A stretch of DNA of 64,000 nucleotides, taken from assembly GCA_963702565.1 (NCBI GenBank), contig CAVPDE010000026.1, forward strand, positions 1-64,000, written 5' to 3'. The position numbers were made by a program, and so were the translations under genes. The stretch is from CAVPDE01 sp963702565 (GTDB taxonomy: Bacteria; Desulfobacterota; DSM-4660; Desulfatiglandales; HGW-15). Under the pieces are notes generated by a model. That model was not told the DNA's origin. It made no database searches and saw only the letters and a program-made list of their open reading frames with translations. This document shows, piece after piece, positions 25,695 to 35,240 of the stretch; positions within the stretch are counted from its first letter, which is position 1; each line of letters begins with the position of its first letter.

Positions 25695-26855
25695 TTACTT
25701 CCCTGTCATCACCGCGACCTGTTTGAAATCCTTCCCCACGACCTTGAAGAAGTAGGTGGCACCTCCCTCGAGATCTCCCTTTTTGTCAAAGGTGACGGGG
25801 AATCCCAGCATCCCTTTGTAGCCCTTGGTTTCGGCCACGTTTTTCAACACCTCTTCGCGGCTGATGGTGCCGTCTGCAGCCGCCTTGTTGATGGCGGTGA
25901 GCAGGATGTTCATGGCTTCATACGCAGGGGGACCGAACCCGCTGATGGTCCCGTACTTGGCTTCAAACTTCTTGACGTACCCGGCCGCCTCAGGAATGGC
26001 AAATACGTCAGGGGCAAAGTGGTACACATAAGCTCCCTCTGCCGCGCCTTCTGAAGCCTGGATGAAATCCTTCTTGTCCCTGGCGCCTTCTGTCCCGAAG
26101 AAGACCGCCTTGATCCCAAGCTCCTTGGCCTGTCGGACGCCGATCGCCTGATCCGGCGCAGTGGTTGCCACAAAGAAGAGCACATCAGGCCCGTAGGCCT
26201 TCACTTTTGTCAGGACAGAGGAGTAATCCTTGGCTCCTGCCACGATCGTGTCCTGCATGATATCGGTGATGCCGAGTTTCTTGAGACCGTTGATGGTTTC
26301 GCTCGCTATATTTTCGCAATAGGCGACCTTTTCATTGAGCACGGCGACTTTCTTGGCTTTGAGCTCCCTCTGAATGAAAAGAGCGCAGTTCCAGCCGTGA
26401 GCATCGTTCCGGGCATTCACCCGGAAGAAATGCTTGAAGCCCTGATCCGTGAGATCGGGCTTTGAAGCCGCGGTGGTGATGCAAGCGAGGTTCGCGCCCC
26501 CGTAAATCTTCATGGTGGCCTGCGCAATGTGGCTCATGGGAGGCCCGACCACGCCGTAGATCAGGCTGTCTGCCACGAACTTGTTCGCCACGTTGACGCC
26601 CTGGGCAGGGTCCATGGCATCATCGCCCATGACCTGCTCGATCTTGACCCCCTTGATGCCTCCCTTTTCGTTCCACTCATCGATGGCAATTTGAGCCGAG
26701 TTATAGATTTCCATGCACGGTGCAGCCGCATCGCCGGTGAAGGCTCCCGCATTGCCGACCTTAATTCCCTTGGATACGTCTGCGCTGAAGGCCGGCGCGG
26801 AAAACGCCAGCAGCATTCCCACCACAAGAACGAAGAAAACCAGACTTCTCCTCAT
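25695..26855 (-). CDS. Liv-type ABC transporter substrate-binding protein
   Basis: A 386-residue protein with a signal peptide (MRRSLVFFVLVVGMLLAFSA..., ending APAFSAD). It has the type I binding-protein fold, with GIKVGNAGAFTGDAAAPCMEI at the mature N-terminus and VYGVVGPPMS-like pocket residues (IYGVVGPPMSHIAQATMKI). AAAAGGAGAAGGGC precedes ATG. It is first in the liv operon and only distantly similar to the binding protein at 152-1306. Ligand not readable; amino acids, amides or aromatic acids are all possible. Confidence 0.92.
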   Translation of the reverse strand: MRRSLVFFVLVVGMLLAFSAPAFSADVSKGIKVGNAGAFTGDAAAPCMEIYNSAQIAIDEWNEKGGIKGVKIEQVMGDDAMDPAQGVNVANKFVADSLIYGVVGPPMSHIAQATMKIYGGANLACITTAASKPDLTDQGFKHFFRVNARNDAHGWNCALFIQRELKAKKVAVLNEKVAYCENIASETINGLKKLGITDIMQDTIVAGAKDYSSVLTKVKAYGPDVLFFVATTAPDQAIGVRQAKELGIKAVFFGTEGARDKKDFIQASEGAAEGAYVYHFAPDVFAIPEAAGYVKKFEAKYGTISGFGPPAYEAMNILLTAINKAAADGTISREEVLKNVAETKGYKGMLGFPVTFDKKGDLEGGATYFFKVVGKDFKQVAVMTGK

Positions 26856-26966
26856 TGCCCTTCTCCTTTTCAGTGTTTATAATGAATCGACATCGCCCTT
26901 GATACGAAAGCCCTTGCTGCGGGTTCATTCCCTGCACAAAGGCTATTCTCTGCACTCGCAAAAGGT

Positions 26967-26995
26967 TCTTTAACAGACCCTGGTCCGACTGTCAA
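26967..26995 (-). promoter_or_regulatory. Candidate sigma-70 promoter of the liv operon
   Basis: On the minus strand a perfect TTGACA (26990-26995) is followed after 17 bases by TAAAGA (26967-26972). The binding-protein start lies ~110 bases downstream. The -35 is excellent and the -10 weak, so this is a candidate only. Confidence 0.4.
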
Positions 26996-27053
26996 ATGGA
27001 TGGGGGTGTTGAGTTATGGAGACCTTTGCCGAGGCAAGACTCCAAAAGAGAGT

Positions 27054-27452
27054 TTAGCCCCGGATGACCGTCTTCGGGCTGTTTTCCTTCAGCAGGGCCT
27101 TGGCCATTTTTCCTGCCTGGTCGTACCGCCTCAGACCCTCATCGATGAATTCTTCATCCTGATCTTTGTTTGCCTCGACAAAGACCGCTTTGAGAATGCT
27201 CACCCGTTGCTCGATCGCTTGAGCGGGTGCGTCTTCAGCCGACTCCTGGTCTGCCGGAACAGGAGGCACGCCCATGAGGATGTACCAGACCAGGTTCTCA
27301 AGGTCCGGGAGCACGCCGCTCTTGTTCAGGTCGACGGAGTTTCTGAACTCGTGGTACGCTTTGATAAAACGGTCCTTGTCAGCCACTCTGAGGGTACCCC
27401 TGAAAAAACGCTTTCCATCTCTTACACCATGTCCATCGGCTATGGCAAGCAC
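27054..27452 (-). CDS. Hypothetical protein
   Basis: A 132-residue acidic protein that I do not recognise. It starts with GTG and has no clear ribosome-binding site. It is hydrophilic and mostly helical-looking, with blocks FRGTLRVADKDRFIKAYHEF and VSILKAVFVEANKDQDEEFI. No signal peptide or membrane segment. It stands ~200 bases upstream of the liv operon in the same direction and 134 bases from the divergent MmgE/PrpD gene. Codon use resembles its neighbours, so it is probably real. Confidence 0.5.
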   Translation of the reverse strand: MLAIADGHGVRDGKRFFRGTLRVADKDRFIKAYHEFRNSVDLNKSGVLPDLENLVWYILMGVPPVPADQESAEDAPAQAIEQRVSILKAVFVEANKDQDEEFIDEGLRRYDQAGKMAKALLKENSPKTVIRG

Positions 27453-27586
27453 TGAGGCGGGCTCCCGGAGGGAAGTGGATTTCCGGAGCGGAGCGACAAA
27501 AGCGATATTGACAGGTGGTCTAATAAATGGTAAACGCGTACCAGAATATGGACCGTGGGTTTGACCCCCTCAGCAAAGGCGCTTCG

Positions 27587-28942
27587 ATGACCTCCAAACC
27601 CTTCGCCACGCTTTGCCGATTCCTGTCTGAGACGGATCTCAGCGCTCTCCCCCCATCAGTCATCGACCATGCCCGACAGGTTCTTGTGGACACGCTAGGA
27701 GTGATCATTGCAGGGTCCGGAGTCCCCGAGGTGAATCGGGTTGCCGACCGGTTGTCGCCGTCGTGTCGGAAAGAGGAGGGGGTGACCTGTCCGGGCCGCG
27801 CCGGAGGGTTTGAGCCCCTTTTCGCTGTACTGCTCAACGGCATCGCCGGCTCCAGTCTTGAATTCGAAGAAGGAAATTCCAGGGCCATGGGCCATCCGGC
27901 GATCCAGCTTGTTCCTGCTCTTGCCGCTGACGCGGAAGCCGGGGGCCTCTCCGGAAGGGATCTCCTGCGGGGCCTTGTCCTGGGGTATGAGACGGCGAGC
28001 CGGCTGAGCCGGGCCTCCTCGATGCGCAAAGGCCTTCACCCCACTGGGACCTGGGGAGTGGTCGGTTCTGCCCTAGGGGTTGGCTGTAGCCGGCAAAAGG
28101 GAGACGAGGCGCTTGAGCAGATCGGAAACATTGCCGCCTCCTATGCTTTCTCGCCCTATGTGAAGAACTCCTTTGTCGGAAAAAATGTGGCGAGCACTTT
28201 CGCAGGCCTTGTGAGCCAGGCCGCTCTCCTGGCCAATCTGTTCTTCGAAACAGGCTTTCGCGCGGATGAAGGTTGTCTGGAAATGACCTTTTCCCAATTT
28301 CTCTCCGATCGTTTCGACCCGCAGGTCCTCGTGGCAGGGCTGGGAGACGAATACGCGATTACCGAAAATTATTTCAAACCTTATCCCTCCTGCCGATTCA
28401 CTCACCCCGCCCTGGATGCTCTGGAACAAATCCTTCAGGAAAAGAAGATTGCCCCTGGAGAGATCGCGAGGATCTCGGTCACCACCTTCAAAGCTGCGGT
28501 TCACACGGCTTCGAAGCCACCGGACAATGTGGAGGCCATGCGCTTCTCCGTTCCTTATCTGATCGCAGCCAGGCTCTGCCGCGGCCCAATCGATCTTAGA
28601 ACAATGGATCACGGCATTGTCCGTGATCCGCAGGTGATGGAGCTGGCGGGCAGGGTGCAAATGCTTTTGTCCCATGAGTACGAACACCTGCGGCCCGGGA
28701 GGAATCCTGCGAAGGTGACCCTTCACCTCAAGGGTGGACAGGAGGTGACCCGGGAGGTGATGGACTGCCTGGGGGATCCTCTCAAACCGATGCCAAGGGA
28801 GGACCTGGTGGCCAAATTCCTCGACCTTGCAGGGCCCGTGATCGGTAAAGACAGAGGAAAGGAATTCCTCGAAAGGGTGCAGGGGTTGGAATCCGTCGAT
28901 AATGTCAGGCCTCTCCTACGCATGCTGCGGCCGGGAGCGTAG
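27587..28942 (+). CDS. MmgE/PrpD family protein
   Basis: A 451-residue MmgE/PrpD protein. The start at 27587 (MTSKPFATLCRFLSETDLS) fits the family; an in-frame ATG at 27527 would add 20 residues. Landmarks are the N-terminal helix with ARQVLVDTLGVIIAGSG, NGIAGSSLEFEEGNSRAMGH and FKPYPSCRFTHPALDAL. Members include 2-methylcitrate dehydratase, cis-aconitate decarboxylase and epimerases, so the reaction is open. It heads a plus-strand unit with an XRE-cupin regulator, a TRAP system, a LarA homologue and a 2-oxoacid oxidoreductase. Confidence 0.87.
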   Translation: MTSKPFATLCRFLSETDLSALPPSVIDHARQVLVDTLGVIIAGSGVPEVNRVADRLSPSCRKEEGVTCPGRAGGFEPLFAVLLNGIAGSSLEFEEGNSRAMGHPAIQLVPALAADAEAGGLSGRDLLRGLVLGYETASRLSRASSMRKGLHPTGTWGVVGSALGVGCSRQKGDEALEQIGNIAASYAFSPYVKNSFVGKNVASTFAGLVSQAALLANLFFETGFRADEGCLEMTFSQFLSDRFDPQVLVAGLGDEYAITENYFKPYPSCRFTHPALDALEQILQEKKIAPGEIARISVTTFKAAVHTASKPPDNVEAMRFSVPYLIAARLCRGPIDLRTMDHGIVRDPQVMELAGRVQMLLSHEYEHLRPGRNPAKVTLHLKGGQEVTREVMDCLGDPLKPMPREDLVAKFLDLAGPVIGKDRGKEFLERVQGLESVDNVRPLLRMLRPGA

Positions 28943-28957
28943 AAAGAGAGAACCACT

Positions 28958-29542
28958 TTGGGCACTAACACAAAGCACGGCAAACGAGAAAACTCAGACC
29001 AGCAGTGTGAGATCCTTAAGAGAATAGGGAGCAAGATCCGTATCGAGCGCAACCGTCTCGGGCTTTCGCTGGAAGCTCTGGCAAGGAAAGTCGGCATCAG
29101 CAAGATGACCCTCCACCGGATCGAGACGGGCACGACGTCTCCTTCAGTGATTACCCTGACGGAAATCTCCTTCCATCTCAAGAAACCGATCGAGTCCCTC
29201 ATCCATGAGGGCGAACCGAAGGTCATTCTCATCAAGAAAGCGGAACAGGATAACATAATGGATCCTGAGAGCGGGATCAGGGTCCTTGCGCCGAGAGGCC
29301 TCATTACCGACCGGATCACCCTGACCTCGGCGGAACTCAAGAAGGGATACGCCATTGAGACCCATGTCAATCACGGGTTTGAGTGGGCTTTCCTGATCAA
29401 GGGCAAAGCGGTGGTCACGGTGGCCGGAAAAGACTATCCCATGCATGGAGGAGACTGCATTTTCTACGATGCTCACTTTCCTCACTCCATCAGGGTTAAG
29501 GAGAAAATCCAGTATGTAGGTCTTTTTTTGAAGGATGAATGA
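28958..29542 (+). CDS. XRE-family transcriptional regulator with cupin sensor domain
   Basis: A 194-residue protein starting with TTG. Residues ~15-80 hold a helix-turn-helix (IRIERNRLGLSLEALARKVG, then SKMTLHRIETGTTSPS). Residues ~110-194 are a cupin (ETHVNHGFEWAFLIKGKAVV, then GGDCIFYDAHFPHSIR) that probably binds a small effector. Regulators of this design control nearby catabolic genes. It lies 15 bases after the MmgE/PrpD gene and ~150 bases before the TRAP genes, so it likely controls this unit. Confidence 0.9.
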   Translation: MGTNTKHGKRENSDQQCEILKRIGSKIRIERNRLGLSLEALARKVGISKMTLHRIETGTTSPSVITLTEISFHLKKPIESLIHEGEPKVILIKKAEQDNIMDPESGIRVLAPRGLITDRITLTSAELKKGYAIETHVNHGFEWAFLIKGKAVVTVAGKDYPMHGGDCIFYDAHFPHSIRVKEKIQYVGLFLKDE

Positions 29543-29695
29543 GGAAGAGATGGAGTAGTGGAGTACTGGAGTCATGGAGTATTGGATGAGGAAGGGATAA
29601 AGAGTAACGGGTGAATAGGACCAGCCTTAGCATCCGCTGGCCGATGGTCTTTATCGTTGGCTTTCATTAACCACTTTTAGATGGAGGAAGGGAAC

Positions 29696-30703
29696 ATGAA
29701 AAGATTGGCGGTGTTTTTCGCAGTAATGATGATCGTCGTGTTCGCGGGCGCCCAGGTTTTGGCTCAGGACGTAGTCCGCATGCGCTTCGGGCATGTGGCG
29801 CCTCCCATGCATGCGCAGCACAAGGCGTCGGAGTGGTTTGCCCAATATGTGGAAAAAGAGTCGGGCGGAAGGATCAAGTGCTCCACCCATCCCCAGGGCC
29901 AGCTCGGAGCCCACAACCAGATGCTCGAGCAGCTTCAGGTCGGTACCCTGGAAGTGACTTCCGTGGCAGGTTCCGCACTGACGGACTTCGTATCGGAGAT
30001 CGCCCTCATTTCACTCCCCTTCATGTTCAACACGACGGAAGAGATGTTTCTCCTTCTGGACAGCCCGGTGGGCAAGAAAATCGAAGCCGCCTTCGGGCCC
30101 AGGAAGCTTTACTGCGGCGGTTTTACCACTCACGGCTTCAAGGCTTTCCTCAACCGGAAGAGCGCCATCACCAAGATCGAAGACATGGGCCAGAGCAAGT
30201 GGCGGGTCATCCCCAATGAGTTGTTCATCGACACGTACAAAGCCATGGGAGTCAGCCCTGTGACCCTGCCCTGGCCAGAGGTCTTCAGTGCCCTGCAGAG
30301 AGGAGTGATCGATGGAATCGATCTCACGCCCAACGAAACCTGGGGAGCGAAGATCTATGAAGTGGTGAAGTACATGTCCCTGTGCAAGCTGGGCCAGAAT
30401 CCCCAGGTCTATGTGGCGAGCCCCATCTTTCTGGAAAAGCTTCCGCCTGACCTGAAAGCCATAGTGATCAAGGGGATGAAGGAAGCGGCCAAGTGGCATA
30501 CCGCCAAAGTGATGGAAGAGGACTCCACGGTGGTTATGCCGGACCTCAAGACAAAGGGCCTGCAGATCAACGAGGTGAGCGCCGCAGAACTTGAGAAATT
30601 CAGAAATGCCGTCAAACCGGTCCACGACAAGTGGAAGGCAAAATTGGGAGCAGAGATTTACGACGAGTCTGTGGCGTTCCTGAAAAAAGCCAGGCAGAAG
30701 TAG
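29696..30703 (+). CDS. dctP: TRAP transporter substrate-binding protein DctP (second system)
   Basis: A 335-residue protein. GGAGGAAGG 5 bases before ATG fixes the start, and the signal peptide is MKRLAVFFAVMMIVVFAGA... ending VLAQ. The DctP fold shows the arginine-containing block SKWRVIPNELFIDTYKAMG and ALQRGVIDGIDLTPNETW. It differs clearly from the DctP at 9786. The ~150-base gap upstream contains short repeats of 'ggagta'. The ligand is probably the carboxylic acid processed by the LarA homologue and ferredoxin oxidoreductase downstream. Confidence 0.92.
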   Translation: MKRLAVFFAVMMIVVFAGAQVLAQDVVRMRFGHVAPPMHAQHKASEWFAQYVEKESGGRIKCSTHPQGQLGAHNQMLEQLQVGTLEVTSVAGSALTDFVSEIALISLPFMFNTTEEMFLLLDSPVGKKIEAAFGPRKLYCGGFTTHGFKAFLNRKSAITKIEDMGQSKWRVIPNELFIDTYKAMGVSPVTLPWPEVFSALQRGVIDGIDLTPNETWGAKIYEVVKYMSLCKLGQNPQVYVASPIFLEKLPPDLKAIVIKGMKEAAKWHTAKVMEEDSTVVMPDLKTKGLQINEVSAAELEKFRNAVKPVHDKWKAKLGAEIYDESVAFLKKARQK

Positions 30704-30760
30704 AGATGCAGGGAAAGGCCGGGGCAAAGGCAGAGACAACTAGGCGAGAAGGATTCAGGC

Positions 30761-31279
30761 ATGCAAGGGAGCGTGATCTCTAGGATCGGTCGGACGTTGA
30801 ACCGTGTGGAGGAGTATGTGCTCTTTCTGATGGTTCTTCAGATGGGAATCTCTGTCTTTATCCAGGTCATTATGCGGTACCTCTTTCAGTCCGCCATTAC
30901 CTGGTTGGATGAGTTGGTGCACATAGAGGTCGTTTTCCTGACCTTCTTCGGTGCCAGCCTGTGCGTCAAGTACAGTGCCCATATCTCCGTAGACGCACTG
31001 AAAAAGAGTGTTCATAAGGAGCCTTACCGGAGTGTGATGGAGGCCCTCAACCATCTCGTCATGGCCGCCTATGTTTCGATTGTCGTCTCTTTCGGAATGA
31101 CTCTGATTTCAGCTATGACGACCCATACCCATTACACGCCCACCCTGAGGATTCCCAAACATTACCTCTACTTCGTGGTCTGTGTCGCCCTGGCATTGAT
31201 CGGGGTTAGGAGCCTCCTGGGAGTCTACCGGACGCTCCGAACGGCAAGAACCGGTCCAGGGGAGGAGGTCAAGCCATGA
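30761..31279 (+). CDS. dctQ: TRAP transporter small permease DctQ (second system)
   Basis: A 172-residue membrane protein with four hydrophobic segments. The helix VLQMGISVFIQVIMRYLFQS and the following TWLDELVHIEVVFLTFFGA are the DctQ pattern. Its stop overlaps the dctM start by 4 bases (ATGA), so the two are translationally coupled. Confidence 0.9.
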   Translation: MQGSVISRIGRTLNRVEEYVLFLMVLQMGISVFIQVIMRYLFQSAITWLDELVHIEVVFLTFFGASLCVKYSAHISVDALKKSVHKEPYRSVMEALNHLVMAAYVSIVVSFGMTLISAMTTHTHYTPTLRIPKHYLYFVVCVALALIGVRSLLGVYRTLRTARTGPGEEVKP

Positions 31280-32550
31280 CGCCCATTGTCGTCGGGGTTG
31301 TGGTTGTCCTCATGGCTCTAGGGGTGCCTCTGGCCGCAGTGGTGGGCGTTGCGGCACTCCTGTGCGTCATTTCTTTTACCAGCATACCGCCGCAGGCCCT
31401 GTTCCAGCAGCTCTATCAGGGCTCGGAGTATGATCTGCTCCAGGCTGTGGTCTTTTTCATCGTGGCCGGAAACGTCATGACCCGGGGCAGTCTGGCCTCC
31501 CGACTCATCAAGGTCGGGCAGGCCCTGGTCGGAGGCTTCTCAGGAGGCCTAGCGATCACGTCGGTTCTTTTGTGCATGTTCTTTGCCGCTATCTCCGGTT
31601 CGTCCCCTGCGACGGTGGTGGCCATCGGGACCATCATGATTCCCGCCCTCATCAAGAGCGGTTATAATGAACGTTTTTCCGTGGGACTCCTGACCTGCGC
31701 CGGTTCCCTGGGGATCATGATTCCGCCGAGCATCCCCATGATCATCTGGGCGGTGGTGGTCGGCGTTTCCGTGACCAAGCAGTTCACCGCAGGGTTCCTC
31801 CCCGGAATCCTGATCGGGCTGGCTTTGATGGCCTATTCCTATGTCATGGCGCGAAAGCGCGGGTGGCGCGTTTCAAGGAAAATCTCATGGCAGGAGCTGA
31901 TCGAGGCGCTCAAACAAGGCGCCTGGGGCCTTTTCATGCCTTTTCTGGTGTTGGGAGGGATCTACTCCGGCGCGTTCACGGCGACAGAGGCTGCAGCGGT
32001 TGCCTTTGTCTACGCGCTCCTGGTGGAGCTTTTCATTCACCGGAGCATCCGCGTGAAAGACATGATGCCCATTTTCAAGGAGTCGGTGCTCACCTCGGCC
32101 ATGCTCCTGTTCATCATTGCCAATGCCTCTGTGCTTTCCTACTACTTCAGCGTGGACCAGATCCCTGAGCGAGTGGCGGATTTTCTCATCCGGTACATCG
32201 ACAGTCGGTTCATGTTCTTGCTCCTGGTGAATGTCGCGCTCCTCATCATGGGGTGCTTCATGGACGTCGTCTCCGCCATGCTGGTACTGGGGCCCGTGTT
32301 TGTGCCCTTGCTTCAGAGATTTGAAATCGACTTCATCCACTTCGGCATCATCATGGTGCTCAACATTGAAATCGGTTTTCTGACACCACCGTTTGGGGTG
32401 AATCTTTTCGTGGCATCAGGTGTTACGGGCAAGGATGTGCTGGAAGTGGCACGCTCCGTGGCTCCTTACCTGGTCATCATGCTGGGCATGCTGTTCCTGA
32501 TCACCTATGTCCCATGGATTTCTTTGGTGTTGACACGCTTTGTCGAATAG
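31276..32550 (+). CDS. dctM: TRAP transporter large permease DctM (second system)
   Basis: A 424-residue protein with about twelve hydrophobic segments. It has the DctM blocks AISGSSPATVVAIGTIMIPA, CAGSLGIMIPPSIPMIIWAV and GGIYSGAFTATEAAAVAFVY. Together with the preceding DctP and DctQ it makes a sodium-driven importer of an organic acid. The LarA homologue follows after 40 bases. Confidence 0.94.
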   Translation: MTPIVVGVVVVLMALGVPLAAVVGVAALLCVISFTSIPPQALFQQLYQGSEYDLLQAVVFFIVAGNVMTRGSLASRLIKVGQALVGGFSGGLAITSVLLCMFFAAISGSSPATVVAIGTIMIPALIKSGYNERFSVGLLTCAGSLGIMIPPSIPMIIWAVVVGVSVTKQFTAGFLPGILIGLALMAYSYVMARKRGWRVSRKISWQELIEALKQGAWGLFMPFLVLGGIYSGAFTATEAAAVAFVYALLVELFIHRSIRVKDMMPIFKESVLTSAMLLFIIANASVLSYYFSVDQIPERVADFLIRYIDSRFMFLLLVNVALLIMGCFMDVVSAMLVLGPVFVPLLQRFEIDFIHFGIIMVLNIEIGFLTPPFGVNLFVASGVTGKDVLEVARSVAPYLVIMLGMLFLITYVPWISLVLTRFVE

Positions 32551-32590
32551 AGGGTTCAGACAAGAGCGCAACGATTAGAGGAGGGATGCA

Positions 32591-33895
32591 ATGATCAAGT
32601 TATTGCTGAAAAAAGGCAACCTTCAGGCTGATCTCCCCTCAAGCTGGGAAGTGAAGCACACGATCTTTAAAGAAGCTCAGCCGGTCCGGTCCGGGCTCCA
32701 GGAGACGATGATGCAGGCTCTTTCAAAGCCCATTGGATCGCCAAAGCTGGAGGAACTCTTGAAGACATCCTCCAAAGTGGCGATTGTCGTGGACGACCTG
32801 ACCCGTCACACGCCGGTCAGCGATTTGCTGCCGGGGCTCTTGAAAGTGATTGAGAGCAAGGGAGTTCCCAAGGGGAATGTGACCATCGTGATCGGCACAG
32901 GGACTCACAGACCCATGGACCAAAAGGAGATCGAGGCCAGGCTCGGTAAAGGCGTGGCCCGGGCGTACCGGGTGGAGAATCACGATGCCCGCGCTAAAGA
33001 CCTCGTGGTCATGGGCGAGCTTCCGGGCTACGGGAAGATCTCCTTCAATGCCACGGTCATGAAAGCGGATGTGAAGATCGCTGTGGGAACCATCATCCCT
33101 CACGTGCACAACGGTTTCGGCGGCGGCCCCAAGAACATCATGCCTGCCATCTGCAATTTCGACACCGTGCGGAAACATCATCTGAAAACGGCGCTCCATG
33201 CTCGCGCGCGGGTCGGGGTCGCGGAGTCCAACCCCTTTCTCGACGATGTGACGGCGATTGCCCGGTTGGCGCGGATGAGCTTCAGCCTCCAGTGCCTCAA
33301 CGATTCCTTCGGCAACGTCTATGAGATCCTGGCAGGAGATGTGTTCGACGTGTTCCAGGCCGGGATCCGGCGGCAAAGTCAGGCGCTGGGTGTCGCGGTG
33401 TCCAGTAAGACCGATGCCACCATTGTTTCCGCTTTCCCCTATGATGAAGGCGTGCAGATCATGAAGTCCTTCATGCCCTCAGCCATGGTGACCAAACTCG
33501 GGGGGAACATCCTGGTGGTGACGGAGCTGCAGGAACCTTTGCCTGCGTTCTTTCTTGACAGCATTCGCAAGATCAAAGGAGACGATGCCTGCGTCATTGA
33601 CCCTGGGGCAGCGGAGAAGTTGAACCGTTGCGAGCCTCTCATCGAGGGAGTGGGAGTGGATTTCAACATGGCTCTCATCCTCGTGCTGGCGGTGGCCAAG
33701 AAATTCAACCTGTCGCTCATCGGGCACGAAGTGCTGCAGGACCTGGCCAAGGCCATGGAGTGCAAGTGGTATCCGGACCTGAACACCGCCTTGCAGGAGG
33801 AGAGCAAGAAGGGCGAAAAGAAAACGGTGAGCGTCATCCCGGCAGGAGGGTACATTTTCCCGATCATTTCGGAACCCTTCGAGCTTCTGGGATAA
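32591..33895 (+). CDS. LarA-like (DUF2088) racemase-family protein, second paralogue
   Basis: A 434-residue LarA-family protein closer to canonical LarA than the one at 16295. Visible motifs are VVDDLTRHTPVSDLLPGLL, IGTGTHRPMD, PHVHNGFGGGPKNIMPAI (histidines and the lysine that would anchor the nickel pincer cofactor) and VRKHH. GAGGAGGG precedes the ATG. The position between a TRAP importer and a 2-oxoacid oxidoreductase suggests stereochemical inversion of an imported 2-hydroxy acid. No larBCE cofactor genes are in the window. Confidence 0.87.
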   Translation: MIKLLLKKGNLQADLPSSWEVKHTIFKEAQPVRSGLQETMMQALSKPIGSPKLEELLKTSSKVAIVVDDLTRHTPVSDLLPGLLKVIESKGVPKGNVTIVIGTGTHRPMDQKEIEARLGKGVARAYRVENHDARAKDLVVMGELPGYGKISFNATVMKADVKIAVGTIIPHVHNGFGGGPKNIMPAICNFDTVRKHHLKTALHARARVGVAESNPFLDDVTAIARLARMSFSLQCLNDSFGNVYEILAGDVFDVFQAGIRRQSQALGVAVSSKTDATIVSAFPYDEGVQIMKSFMPSAMVTKLGGNILVVTELQEPLPAFFLDSIRKIKGDDACVIDPGAAEKLNRCEPLIEGVGVDFNMALILVLAVAKKFNLSLIGHEVLQDLAKAMECKWYPDLNTALQEESKKGEKKTVSVIPAGGYIFPIISEPFELLG

Positions 33896-33988
33896 AGGGG
33901 TAGTGGCGAAGTTGTTCGCGAGGCATGTGGCTATCCAAAAGCCACCAATACCCCGATTTGGAAGGGCTAGTGAGACAGTGAGGAAGCA

Positions 33989-35125
33989 ATGAAAAAGCTC
34001 ATGACAGGCAACGAAGCGGCGGCGCTTGCGGCCAAGATGGCGAAGCCTCAAGTCATTGCCGCTTATCCGATCACCCCTCAGACCAGCATAGCGGAAAAGC
34101 TCGCCGCCTACGTGGCCGGAGGAGAGCTCAAGTCCCGGTACATCAAGGTGGAATCCGAGACATCGGCTCTTGCGGCCTGCATCGGGGGGTCGCTTTCAGG
34201 GGCCAGGGTTTTCACGGCCACGTCCTCCCAAGGGCTCGCGCTGATGCACGAGCTCCTTCACTGGGCCTCAGGAGCGAGGCTTCCCATTCTGCTGGTGGAT
34301 GTGAACCGCTCCATGGCAGCGCCCTGGTCTCTGGGGGTGGACCACAATGACACGCTCTCCCAGAGAGACACAGGCTGCCTGCAGATCTACTGCGAAACCG
34401 CCCAGGAGGTTCTGGATAACATTCTGATCGCCTTCAAGCTCGCCGAGAAAGCTCTGCTTCCCACCATGGTCTGCATGGACGGGTTTCTGCTTTCTCATTA
34501 CTCGGAGCCTGTAGAGGTCCCGGACCAGGAAGCAGTGGACCGTTTTCTTCCCCCGCGAAAAGCCCAATACCGCATGGACCCCAACGACCCGTACACTTTC
34601 GGAGGGGGAGTGAGCGGCCAGGTGTTATTTGAACTCCGGCAGCGGATGCAGGAAGACATGGACCAGGTGCCGGCCCAACTCTCTCGCATTTGCAAGGAAT
34701 TCGCTCTTCAGTTCGGCCGGAGATACGAAGCGGTTGAAGTGGTCAGGGAGGAGGGCGCTGATCTGGCGATGATCACCACAGGCACTATGGCGGGAACCGT
34801 CAAAGCCTTTGTGCAGGAAAACAAAACCGTGGGGCTGGTGAAGATAAGGCTCTTTCGACCCTTCCCGGGTAAAGAACTGAGAAAGGCTCTCAAGGGATTC
34901 AAGAAAATTGTAGTCATTGACCGGAATCTTTCGCCCGGAGCCGGAGGGATTTTTGCCCAGGAGATCAAGGCGGCGCTCTACGGTGGCAGGAAACGAATCC
35001 CCATCGTCAGCGTCATCGGAGGGCTCGGCGGCGTGGACGTGACCAAGGACCACCTGGACAGGTTGGTCTCAGGCATCAGGCAGCAGCGCAAGGTCCCGGC
35101 CCAACGCCTCTGGATGGAAGTGTAG
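33989..35125 (+). CDS. porA: 2-oxoacid:ferredoxin oxidoreductase, alpha subunit
   Basis: A 378-residue PorA/VorA-like subunit. The start MKKLMTGNEAAALAAKMAKP, AAYPITPQTSIAEKLA and the acidic block KVESETSALAACIGGSLSGA are family hallmarks; the C-terminal part holds IRLFRPFPGKELRKAL and IDRNLSPGAGGIFAQEI. It takes part in CoA-dependent oxidative decarboxylation of a 2-oxo acid with reduction of ferredoxin. Beta, gamma and iron-sulfur subunits follow. The enzyme may act on pyruvate or a branched or aromatic 2-oxo acid. Confidence 0.93.
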   Translation: MKKLMTGNEAAALAAKMAKPQVIAAYPITPQTSIAEKLAAYVAGGELKSRYIKVESETSALAACIGGSLSGARVFTATSSQGLALMHELLHWASGARLPILLVDVNRSMAAPWSLGVDHNDTLSQRDTGCLQIYCETAQEVLDNILIAFKLAEKALLPTMVCMDGFLLSHYSEPVEVPDQEAVDRFLPPRKAQYRMDPNDPYTFGGGVSGQVLFELRQRMQEDMDQVPAQLSRICKEFALQFGRRYEAVEVVREEGADLAMITTGTMAGTVKAFVQENKTVGLVKIRLFRPFPGKELRKALKGFKKIVVIDRNLSPGAGGIFAQEIKAALYGGRKRIPIVSVIGGLGGVDVTKDHLDRLVSGIRQQRKVPAQRLWMEV

Positions 35126-35240
35126 ATCATTGAACAATGGACATTGAAGACTAAGAGTTGACATCTGTTTTTCGAATCAGCAATTCAGCCTGAAAAGCTG
35201 GGGATGGTCCCTTTTCTGGAATACCTGGCGGGAGGCCTTC